Below, piece after piece: positions 1 to 7,407 of a stretch of 64,000 bases of DNA. Both the position numbers and the translations under genes were made by a program. Numbering within the stretch: position 1 is the first letter of the stretch; each line of letters opens with the position of its first letter. Below the pieces are notes generated by a model. It had not been told where the DNA came from, made no database searches, and saw only the letters and a program-made list of their open reading frames with translations. Source of the stretch: Sphingobacteriaceae bacterium DW12 (GTDB lineage: Bacteria > Bacteroidota > Bacteroidia > Sphingobacteriales > Sphingobacteriaceae); assembly GCA_000783305.1 (NCBI GenBank), contig JROE01000008.1, forward strand, positions 62,001 through 126,000. The letters run 5' to 3'.

Positions 1-1
1 T

Positions 2-649
2 AGCAAAATTATTAATAATGCAAATTATGAACTCATCTCGTGGCCGACAATTCTGGCGGGCCTGAATACCAAAGAGTCTATTTTTGAGCTGGCTTTTTCG
101 GCTGCTGATCAAAGCGCGCACTTTGGGTCATGGTCGAGTCTCAGTTACCGTAATCAATATGGCCCTAGCGCGGAGGTCTATCAATTTTTGCAACAAACTG
201 AGGTAGGTGGGGATCGTAAAGCTTTGATTGTAGACAATTCTACTCCAACAATTCGTAATTATTTTATACAAAAATTGTACTGGCGCTCGTCGGGGGATAA
301 TCCGACTTATATTCTGCGTCTAGCTGAACAATATCTAATTCGAGCCGAAGCACGTGCAAAAAATGCCACTGTTGATTTAGAGGGGGCACTTTCCGACCTG
401 AATGCAGTGCGTAGACGTGCAAATGTCGGTGTAAAACTACTTACGACTAAAGAAGTATTATTGACAGATATAGAGCAAGAGCGGAGGGCGGAGTTTGCCT
501 TAGAGCCACATAGATGGTTTGATTTGGTGCGTACGGGTAGGGCAGCGGCTGTATTGGGGGTGACCGACCAGCGTAAGTGGATTTTCCCTATTCCCTATAA
601 TGATGTGGAAGTAGATGCTGATCTGGTACAGAATCCAGGATATGAATAA
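2..649 (+). CDS. SusD/RagB-family outer-membrane glycan-binding lipoprotein (C-terminal part, runs off left edge)
   Basis: The reading frame is open from base 2 to the TAA at 647-649 and gives about 215 C-terminal residues; the start lies outside the window. The segment carries the typical SusD C-terminal signature: a helix with YLIRAEARAKN, the HRWFDLVRTGRA motif, then an IFPIP stretch and the terminal NPGYE. SusD proteins sit on the cell surface as the lid of the SusC TonB-dependent channel and capture oligosaccharides or other ligands. The partner SusC is presumably just upstream. Only 11 bp separate the stop from the following DoxX-like membrane gene, so the sulfur-related genes that follow may be co-transcribed with this pair. 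Confidence 0.93.
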   Translation, partial: SKIINNANYELISWPTILAGLNTKESIFELAFSAADQSAHFGSWSSLSYRNQYGPSAEVYQFLQQTEVGGDRKALIVDNSTPTIRNYFIQKLYWRSSGDNPTYILRLAEQYLIRAEARAKNATVDLEGALSDLNAVRRRANVGVKLLTTKEVLLTDIEQERRAEFALEPHRWFDLVRTGRAAAVLGVTDQRKWIFPIPYNDVEVDADLVQNPGYE

Positions 650-660
650 TCGTAATTAAG

Positions 661-1992
661 ATGAATACATCCATACGTGATTCATGGAGCAAAGGCCAGG
701 TCTTTGTTCTGCTTGTTGCTATTTTCTTTTTTGGCCTATTGAGCATTCCGTTCAATCCTACACTTTGTGCTGACATTAGTCGTAAAGTGTTGAGTGTTGA
801 GAGTTTTTATCAGCTGACCACTTATCATACTTCATTCTTTCGAGAAGCTCAACAAATAGGGCTGCAATTGACAGGTTATCTGAATTGGTTGATTGCATTG
901 GTTGTCGCTTTGTGTGGAAGTGCGCTCCTACAGGTGTTATATAAGCAACCACTTCCAGCGGATAGGCTTTATTATATCCTCAGAGTTTTGCTACGATATC
1001 GTCTTGCTATAGCACTATTTGCGACTGGTATCGTTAAGCTATTTCCCGTTATGTTGCCTCTACCGACGCTTAGCGATTTGCATACCGAGTATGGGGATTT
1101 TTTACCATGGAAAGTCTATTTTCTGAGCACTTCTATCAGCTCTGCAGGATATGTCCCGACACTTGGGCTTATGGAGATAGGGGCGGCCTTGTTGCTCTTG
1201 TTTCGAAAGACTACCGTAATAGGTGCTGCTATAGCATTCTGCCTGTTGCTCAATATTGTCCTGGCTAACTATGCATACGGTATCGGTGAGCAAGTGTATA
1301 GTTCCTTTTTGCTATTGCTGTCGTTTGCCATTTTGTGGTATGACCTTCCTCGTTTATACGCTTTACTTTTCTTAGAAAGATATACTAAGGCTGATACTTA
1401 CGAACCTGTATATAAAGAGCGGTATTTGAAATTTAGAAAAGGGCTCAAGATAGCAATAGTCATCTGGGTACTATTACTAATGGGAGGGACATATCGAATT
1501 TGGTCCAACGAACGGTATCCCTATCCCAATCAAGCGGGACTTAAAGATGCTGCTGGGTACTATGAGGTAACTAGATTTGTCCGCAATGGTGACACAATTG
1601 CTTATTCGCAGGATGATGATGTGCGCTGGAGAAATGTGATTTTTGAAAAATGGAATACATTGAGTATTCGAGATAATAACGTAGGTGTAGTGGACAGTAC
1701 CAGGCCCAAAATTGTGTATCAGGTGGATAGTCTTCGAAATTTTGAACAATTGGGTAACGGAGGCCGACATTTTTATCGTTATGAAATTCGTGATGGGGGG
1801 CGCCGGATAGAGCTGCAAAATAAGATTGTTAAAGATGATCGCTTTGTTTTCCATGTGAAACAGTCGGGAAAAGATCAGCTTGTCCTCTCCGGAGTATCCA
1901 ATGCGAAAGATTCACTACAGGTCGTACTGCAACGTACTTCTAAGGAATATTTACTGCATAAAGGGCGACGTAAACCTATTAAAATCTATTAA
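661..1992 (+). CDS. DoxX-like integral membrane protein with soluble C-terminal domain (paralogue 1)
   Basis: A 443-residue polytopic protein. Hydrophobic segments lie near residues 13-32, 74-94, 104-130, 160-182, 185-206, 212-230 and 262-280. The central part (RYRLAIALFATGIVKLF, LHTEYGDFLPWKVYF, GLMEIGAALLLLFRKTT) resembles the DoxX/DoxD fold, some members of which are quinone-linked subunits of thiosulfate oxidation. Residues about 285-443 form a soluble domain beginning AAGYYEVTRFVRNG and containing DVRWRNVIFEKW. The next gene is a paralogue with the same architecture. The position between a SusD gene and rhodanese/persulfide dioxygenase genes suggests a part in sulfur chemistry at the membrane. 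That function is inferred, and no catalytic motif is recognised. Confidence 0.7.
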   Translation: MNTSIRDSWSKGQVFVLLVAIFFFGLLSIPFNPTLCADISRKVLSVESFYQLTTYHTSFFREAQQIGLQLTGYLNWLIALVVALCGSALLQVLYKQPLPADRLYYILRVLLRYRLAIALFATGIVKLFPVMLPLPTLSDLHTEYGDFLPWKVYFLSTSISSAGYVPTLGLMEIGAALLLLFRKTTVIGAAIAFCLLLNIVLANYAYGIGEQVYSSFLLLLSFAILWYDLPRLYALLFLERYTKADTYEPVYKERYLKFRKGLKIAIVIWVLLLMGGTYRIWSNERYPYPNQAGLKDAAGYYEVTRFVRNGDTIAYSQDDDVRWRNVIFEKWNTLSIRDNNVGVVDSTRPKIVYQVDSLRNFEQLGNGGRHFYRYEIRDGGRRIELQNKIVKDDRFVFHVKQSGKDQLVLSGVSNAKDSLQVVLQRTSKEYLLHKGRRKPIKIY

Positions 1993-1997
1993 TAACT

Positions 1998-3476
1998 ATG
2001 ACACAAAGCACTATCGTCGAATCGGAATATGTGAATAAGTCCATAGACCGTTGGAATTCTGGAAGAAATATTATTTTCCGTTTCTTTTTTATATTTATCT
2101 TACTTTTTGTCATTCCTGTAAAGTATGAATGGTATGCTCATCTCTTCAAAAGCAAATCATTATATGAGGTGTTGTCTTCGATGGCCGGATTCCGTCCCGG
2201 ACTCATCGATATCGCTGGAGAAAGTGGTAAGTGGGGATTGTATTCCTTTGCCTCTTGGGGACTTACAGCCATCATCGCAGCCACAGGAGCCTACCTCTGG
2301 GCGTGGTTAAGTCGTAACGCGACCCCGATTAATGTCGCAAAGGGGTATTATTGGCTACGTGTACTCGCACGTTATCGTATCGCTATTGGAATCATTGCCT
2401 TCGGTTATCTTAAATTGTACCCAATGCAGATGCCATTTCCCTCAGAGGCTAATCTGCATACTGCATTTGGTGACTACGCTCCTTTCAAATTGTATTGGCA
2501 AGCTGTAGGACTTTCACTGTGGTACCAGATCTTTCTAGGACTTTTGGAAATAGGAGCTGGGGTATTGATGTTTTTTAGAAAAACTACAGCCTTAGGGGCT
2601 ATTATTAATGCAGGTGTTCTATATAATATTGCACATGCAAACCTGGCTTATGATGGAGCTGTACACCTTTATAGTGGATATTTTGTAGTACTGTCTGTTT
2701 TTGTCTTATTACAATATCTACCGGGCATCTGGCAGGTATTTATTAAACGACAAAACTTTGCTCCCAATTATTATACCCCCAATTGGAGCACTCCTGGGTG
2801 GAGAGTAGCATACCTTGGAGGTAAATACCTTTTTATATTATTGTTTCTTTTCTATTATGGATACAAACGCTATGAGATGCACTACAACGAAGGTAAGCTC
2901 AAGGAACCAATTGTACCCGGACTTGCCAATGCGGCGGGATATTATCATATCTCTAAATTTGATCTCAATGGCAAGACACTACCATACGATCCAAGTGACT
3001 CTGTTCGATGGCATGATGCGGTTTTTGAACGCTACTCCACATTTGTCTATACAGTTAACAAAGCATACGCCATAAACCTAGATAATGGTACTCCCAAAGC
3101 CACTGATCTATTCAAAGATTATGAGTTTACTGGTCGGGCCGGAGGAAAGCGATATCTCTATTATGAAATCGATAGTGCTGAAAATTATTTGTACCTCGTG
3201 GATAAGAACCAGAAATTTGCTAGGGAACTGGTCCGTGAGCGGAGTAATATTAGGATGGATTTGAGGGACAAGTACCAAACGATGTGGCGAGATAGTTTGC
3301 ATATCTTGCGTTGGGAGTATAATCGGCTGCCTAACGGTAATATTAGGTTGGCGGGACGAATCAATGACAAAGACTCCATTAATGTCATACTAAGCAAGCA
3401 TAAGCATCAGCATGCTATCGGCGAAGGATGGTATACACGTAACAATATTTATACCTATGAACAATCTGAAAATTAG
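1998..3476 (+). CDS. DoxX-like integral membrane protein with soluble C-terminal domain (paralogue 2)
   Basis: A 492-residue protein starting 5 bp after its paralogue stops. It repeats the same plan: an N-terminal membrane segment, a DoxX-like multi-helix core (ARYRIAIGIIAFGYLKLYP, LHTAFGDYAPFKLYW, GLLEIGAGVLMFFRKTTALG), a last helix near residue 280, and a C-terminal soluble domain with NAAGYYHISKFDLNGK and SVRWHDAVFERYSTF. The shared YRxAI, LHTxFGDYxPxKxYW-type and AAGYY/VRW motifs show a tandem duplication that has diverged strongly, so the two may form a heteromeric complex. The C-terminal domain is about 30 residues longer than in paralogue 1. A DoxX-type role in sulfur or redox chemistry is inferred only from context. 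Confidence 0.7.
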   Translation: MTQSTIVESEYVNKSIDRWNSGRNIIFRFFFIFILLFVIPVKYEWYAHLFKSKSLYEVLSSMAGFRPGLIDIAGESGKWGLYSFASWGLTAIIAATGAYLWAWLSRNATPINVAKGYYWLRVLARYRIAIGIIAFGYLKLYPMQMPFPSEANLHTAFGDYAPFKLYWQAVGLSLWYQIFLGLLEIGAGVLMFFRKTTALGAIINAGVLYNIAHANLAYDGAVHLYSGYFVVLSVFVLLQYLPGIWQVFIKRQNFAPNYYTPNWSTPGWRVAYLGGKYLFILLFLFYYGYKRYEMHYNEGKLKEPIVPGLANAAGYYHISKFDLNGKTLPYDPSDSVRWHDAVFERYSTFVYTVNKAYAINLDNGTPKATDLFKDYEFTGRAGGKRYLYYEIDSAENYLYLVDKNQKFARELVRERSNIRMDLRDKYQTMWRDSLHILRWEYNRLPNGNIRLAGRINDKDSINVILSKHKHQHAIGEGWYTRNNIYTYEQSEN

Positions 3477-3900
3477 AAAAATGGGACCTTTTTGGATGGT
3501 AGGTCTCTTGTTTTTTGTCGCTCATTCCGGATTTGCACAGCAAAAGAAGCTTTGCGAAGCTGAAAACTATCATGATCGTCTGCTTGTGGACACGACCATA
3601 CAATTGATTGATGTACGTACACCTATCGAAACTGCAGAGGGGACGATTTCGGGGGCTATTCTATTGAACTGGAAAGACAGCATAGCCTTCGAGCTGGGCG
3701 TGCAAAAATTAGATAAAAGACGGCCCGTATACATTTATTGTAGAAGCGGAAATAGAAGTAGCGAAGCTGCGGATTATTTGACTCATCTTGGATTCCAAGA
3801 AGTGGTGGATCTCAAGGGAGGAATAAGGGCATGGGAGGAAAAGGGCTATTTCATAGGTGAAAAGGTAAACAAGGATAACAACGGAAAGGGATGTCACTGA
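3457..3900 (+). CDS. exported rhodanese-like sulfurtransferase
   Basis: A single-domain rhodanese of 147 residues. The N-terminus has positive charges (KIRK), a hydrophobic stretch and an AQQ cleavage region near residue 28, so it is probably exported to the periplasm. The domain shows the LIDVRTPIE motif near residue 50 and the active-site loop YCRSGNRSS with Cys95, which would carry the persulfide. The start at 3457 overlaps the end of the upstream gene by 20 bp and gives a better signal peptide n-region; ATG 3481, 4 bp after the upstream stop, is the alternative. Its stop overlaps the start of the CstB-like gene, implying translational coupling. It probably transfers sulfane sulfur to or from the neighbouring dioxygenase. 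Confidence 0.85.
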   Translation: MNNLKIRKMGPFWMVGLLFFVAHSGFAQQKKLCEAENYHDRLLVDTTIQLIDVRTPIETAEGTISGAILLNWKDSIAFELGVQKLDKRRPVYIYCRSGNRSSEAADYLTHLGFQEVVDLKGGIRAWEEKGYFIGEKVNKDNNGKGCH

Positions 3901-5336
3901 TGAAGAGAAGACAATTTGTTAAAGAGGGGATAATAGGATTGGGGCTAATATACCTATCAGAGAAAGGGCTGGCTGTAAATAAAGACAAAGTAAATGGAAA
4001 TTTTGAGATTCAACAATTTGTCGATGAAGGTCTGTCACAATTTGCATATGCGGTTTATGACACAAAATCTATTTTACTAATAGATCCAGCAAGAGATGTG
4101 CAGCCTTACCTGGATTTTGCAGAGGAAAAGAATCTAAAGATTATTGCTGTAATCGAAACCCATCCCCATGCAGATTTCGTGAGTGGGCATGCCGAATTGC
4201 AGCGTAGACTTCAAATTCCAATTTATGTGGGTAAAGACTATCTAGCAGAATTTGGCCATAAGGCCTTGACAGAAGGTGATTACATTGTTTTGAATAATTC
4301 CGTTCGTCTACAGGTATTGCATACTCCGGGGCACTCTCCAGAAAGTATATCCTTGGTCTTACAAGATCAGAATCGGAATATCGCATTGTTCTCAGGAGAT
4401 GCTTTGCTTTTTGGAAATGTCGGTCGTCCTGATTTGCGAGATACAGATGAAGGTTCGCCTAGTAGTCGAGAGGCACTTGCTCGTGCGATGTATCGAACGG
4501 TGAGAGACAAATTGAGTGTATTGGAAGATTCTCTTGCCCTTTATCCAGCACATGGTGCGGGATCACTCTGTGCCTCGGGTATTCGGGATGTAGCAACCAG
4601 TACTCTGGGTTATGAACGCATTCATAATCCAGCTTTTAAGATACAAGGAGAGGAGGAATTTGTTTCTTGGATATTGGCAGATTTGGCATTTATTCCAGCT
4701 TATTTCCCGTTTGACGTGAATCTTAATCTGAAGGGCGCGGAAAATCTCCAATCCAGTTTGTCCTTGATTGATATTCTGCCAACGAATACTCCACTTCCCT
4801 CGGATGTCCTCCTGCTAGATACTCGACCGCAGAAGTACGCTATCACGTCCTATATCAAAGGTGCTATCCAAATACCTGGGAATGGTAAATTTGAAACCTG
4901 GTTGGGTACAATCATTCAGCCGGGAGAGAAGTTTTATCTCATTAGTGAGGATGAGGAACACTTGCACCAAAGACTAAAACAAGTGGCTAAGATTGGGTAT
5001 GAAGGTCAGGTATCGGGCGCTTTGATTTATAACCGATTCCAAGAGGGACCAATAGAATTGGATGTAAATGATGTGTTGGAACATCCCGAAGATTATTACA
5101 TTATTGACGTTAGAAATGAGAATGAAGTACATAAAAACCGTATTTTTAGCCATGCGGTGAATATTCCGTTGCCAGAATTGAAGAAGCAAATCTCTGAAAT
5201 CCGTACCGAAAAACCTATTATAGTGCATTGTGCGTCAGGTTATCGGTCTGCAATAGGAAGTAGCCTACTTCGACGGGGGCGTCCGGATGCTGTTATTTAT
5301 GATTTCGGTCCCGCTATAAAAAATATTAAGCCCTAG
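3900..5336 (+). CDS. CstB-like persulfide dioxygenase-sulfurtransferase (metallo-beta-lactamase fold plus two rhodanese domains)
   Basis: About 478 residues in three modules. The N-terminal metallo-beta-lactamase domain has THPHADFVSGH (His88, His90, Asp92, His97), TPGHSPES and SGDALLFGNVGRPD, as in ETHE1/CstB-type non-heme iron persulfide dioxygenases. The middle rhodanese-like domain (near 290-370) lacks an active Cys. The C-terminal rhodanese has HCASGYRS with Cys near 444. This order matches CstB, which oxidises persulfides to sulfite/thiosulfate. The start was set at ATG 3900, which overlaps the upstream TGA and has GGAAAGGG about 9 nt upstream; ATG 3891 is possible. From 3900 the leader is MKRRQFVKEG plus a hydrophobic run, resembling a Tat signal, so the enzyme may be exported folded. 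That localisation is inferred. Confidence 0.88.
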   Translation: MKRRQFVKEGIIGLGLIYLSEKGLAVNKDKVNGNFEIQQFVDEGLSQFAYAVYDTKSILLIDPARDVQPYLDFAEEKNLKIIAVIETHPHADFVSGHAELQRRLQIPIYVGKDYLAEFGHKALTEGDYIVLNNSVRLQVLHTPGHSPESISLVLQDQNRNIALFSGDALLFGNVGRPDLRDTDEGSPSSREALARAMYRTVRDKLSVLEDSLALYPAHGAGSLCASGIRDVATSTLGYERIHNPAFKIQGEEEFVSWILADLAFIPAYFPFDVNLNLKGAENLQSSLSLIDILPTNTPLPSDVLLLDTRPQKYAITSYIKGAIQIPGNGKFETWLGTIIQPGEKFYLISEDEEHLHQRLKQVAKIGYEGQVSGALIYNRFQEGPIELDVNDVLEHPEDYYIIDVRNENEVHKNRIFSHAVNIPLPELKKQISEIRTEKPIIVHCASGYRSAIGSSLLRRGRPDAVIYDFGPAIKNIKP

Positions 5337-5346
5337 TAAAGTTTTG

Positions 5347-6780
5347 ATGAATAAAAACCAATATGATGCTATAGTCGTAGGATCTGGACCTAATGGTCTT
5401 GCTGCCGCTATTACAATGCAACAGCAGGGACTTTCGGTTCTGTTGATAGAAGGGAAGGATACGATAGGAGGTGGTATGCGTACTTTGGAATTGACGCTGC
5501 CTGGCTATGCGCATGATGTGTGCTCTGCCATCCATCCTATGGCAGTGGGATCCCCTTTCTTTTCTACACTTCCATTGGCCGATTACGGTCTAGAATTTAT
5601 TGAATCTCCCCTAGCGGCAGCGCATCCTTTTGATGATGGAAGCTCGGCTTATCTATCTAAATCTCTTACCGCTACGGCACATGGCTTAGGGGAAGATGCA
5701 GAACGGTATAAATCATTAATAGAGCCATTCGTTCGAGAGTGGGATGCGCTATCTCGTGATAGTATGGGACCACTGCGCTTTCCGAAACACCCTTTATTAA
5801 TGGCTAGATTTGGTCTAAAGGCTTTGCAGCCCGCAGGCTGGCTGGTGAATCGATTTCGAAGCTCTAAAACTCGTGGTCTTTGGGCGGGAATGGCTGCACA
5901 TGCTATTCAACCTTTGAATAATGTAGCTTCGTCAGCAGTTGGGTTGATGTTGTTGGCTGTAGGGCACAATAAGGGATGGCCAATACCTAAAGGAGGATCA
6001 CAATCTATTGCCGACGCTTTGGCTGCATATTTTGTGTCACTGGGGGGGGAGATTCATACAGGTGTATGGATTGAAGATTTAGAAGACTTGCCTTCCCACC
6101 GCGCAGTGCTGTTTGATGTTAGCCCCCTTCAACTGGACAGGATTCTAGGTGCTCGACTTCAAAAATCGTATAGAGGTCAATTGAAGAAATATCGATATGG
6201 TATGGGTGTTTTTAAAATTGATTGGGCATTAGATGGACCAGTTCCCTTTGTATCTGCCGAAGCCCAATCTGCTGGTACTGTACACTTGGGTAATACATTT
6301 GAGGAGATTGCGGAAGCTGAATGGAAAACATCAAAGGGATATCACGTTGAAAAGCCGTTTGTACTGCTGGCGCAACAAAGCTTGTTTGATGCAACTCGTG
6401 TACCAGATGGTAAGCAAGCCGTATGGGCCTATTGTCACGTACCTAATGGCTCTAAACAGGATATGACAAGACAGATTGAAAATCAGGTAGAGCGCTTTGC
6501 TCCAGGATTCAAAGATCGAATTTTAGCGACAAGTGTAATGGATACGCATGCTTTGGAAGCCTATAATCCAAATTATATAGGTGGTGATATCAATGGTGGA
6601 ATTATCGATATTCGCCAATTATATACCCGACCTACATTAAGTCTATCTCCATATAGGACTTCTATCAAACAGGTTTTCATTTGTTCATCTTCTACGCCAC
6701 CAGGGGGAGGAGTTCATGGGATGTGCGGTTACCATGCGGCTAAGCTGGCGCTTCAGGATGTTTTTGATATTTCGATATAA
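5347..6780 (+). CDS. FAD-dependent oxidoreductase, phytoene dehydrogenase-related (COG1233/PYROXD2-like)
   Basis: A 477-residue flavoprotein with an N-terminal dinucleotide-binding fold (AIVVGSGPNGLAAA, then IEGKDTIGGGMRT) and a C-terminal STPPGGGVHGMCGYHAA segment typical of the phytoene-desaturase-like amine oxidase superfamily. ATG 5347 was chosen; it is 10 bp after the preceding stop. No phytoene synthase or other carotenoid gene is present, so a carotenoid role is unlikely. The gene sits last in a tight run with DoxX-like, rhodanese and persulfide dioxygenase genes and may oxidise a small substrate linked to that module or feed electrons to quinone. The substrate cannot be read from the sequence. 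Confidence 0.8.
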   Translation: MNKNQYDAIVVGSGPNGLAAAITMQQQGLSVLLIEGKDTIGGGMRTLELTLPGYAHDVCSAIHPMAVGSPFFSTLPLADYGLEFIESPLAAAHPFDDGSSAYLSKSLTATAHGLGEDAERYKSLIEPFVREWDALSRDSMGPLRFPKHPLLMARFGLKALQPAGWLVNRFRSSKTRGLWAGMAAHAIQPLNNVASSAVGLMLLAVGHNKGWPIPKGGSQSIADALAAYFVSLGGEIHTGVWIEDLEDLPSHRAVLFDVSPLQLDRILGARLQKSYRGQLKKYRYGMGVFKIDWALDGPVPFVSAEAQSAGTVHLGNTFEEIAEAEWKTSKGYHVEKPFVLLAQQSLFDATRVPDGKQAVWAYCHVPNGSKQDMTRQIENQVERFAPGFKDRILATSVMDTHALEAYNPNYIGGDINGGIIDIRQLYTRPTLSLSPYRTSIKQVFICSSSTPPGGGVHGMCGYHAAKLALQDVFDISI

Positions 6781-6956
6781 AAGAAATATTGAAGTCGAAG
6801 CTACTGAGATAGAAAGTCAATTTTTTTCCGATCTGTTTAGTAATGTGACTTATTGGCATGTTTGCTTTTCGATACTTAGTCTGTTAATTGTAGGTAATTA
6901 GCTTTGCCGTATACATGGGATGCTATTTTTGAGCATTTGACCAATATCCAATGATT

Positions 6957-6997
6957 AAACCTTTAGAAAAGTTGTGAAGCATGATGAAGGTTTTTTT
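6957..6997 (+). terminator. weak possible terminator
   Basis: A 7-bp perfect stem (6957-6963 with 6987-6993) with a 23-nt loop, overlapping a run of seven Ts at 6991-6997. The long loop makes it a weak candidate. It lies about 180 bp after the last gene of the sulfur module. Confidence 0.3.
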
Positions 6998-7181
6998 GGA
7001 GAAATAGAATAGTGCAATAGCAGCGCACTACTAAATTGATATGAATTGAACCTAAATTGATACGATTTCGCTGTTGATTCTAAAATATTAAAGCGTTATT
7101 TGATTTTCAGGATTAAGGATTTGTTTGAAATTTATCTAAATATTTGTTTAAGCTCTTTCTGGCTACAATATTATTGCGTTT

Positions 7182-7211
7182 TTTGAGATAGAAATATTGC
7201 TATTATCTTTA
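7182..7211 (+). promoter_or_regulatory. possible Bacteroidota-type promoter for the glutaminase-like gene
   Basis: TTTG at 7182-7185 and TATCTTTA at 7204-7211 are separated by 18 nt. This approximates the -33 TTTG / -7 TAnnTTTG promoter of the phylum, with the final G replaced by A. It would leave a leader of about 190 nt before ATG 7408. It is a pattern match only. Confidence 0.35.
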
Positions 7212-7407
7212 AAAGATACCTTATTTTTTTCAAAAAGTAGGTCGTAAGCATTTTTAGAATATAAATCCAAACAAGTTCGAAACTGATATTCAAAAGCATT
7301 TTATTATTTCATGAAGACCGTAGCGATTGTATTAAGAACCGCATATGCGCTTCACGTCAATTTTTTCGTACGATATGTTTAAACCTTTTCAAAAATCTAT
7401 TATTGAG

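Larger units (their letters stand above)
6781..7407. other. intergenic region, 627 bp
   Basis: AT-rich gap between the flavoprotein gene and the glutaminase-like gene. No convincing coding segment was found; a short open frame running through 6901 is mostly the out-of-frame end of the flavoprotein gene. A weak stem (AAACCTT at 6957-6963 with AAGGTTT at 6987-6993) precedes seven Ts and may terminate the upstream operon. A promoter-like pair at 7182-7211 is listed separately. Confidence 0.6.

Noticed and set aside
5347..6780. Carotenoid biosynthesis from a phytoene desaturase-like gene
   Set aside because: No phytoene synthase, lycopene cyclase or other carotenoid gene is nearby, and the C-terminal GGGVHGMCGY type fits the broader COG1233 oxidoreductases.
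6716..6901. 61-codon open frame overlapping the end of the flavoprotein gene
   Set aside because: More than a third is an out-of-frame reading of a conserved C-terminus, and the rest shows no family similarity.
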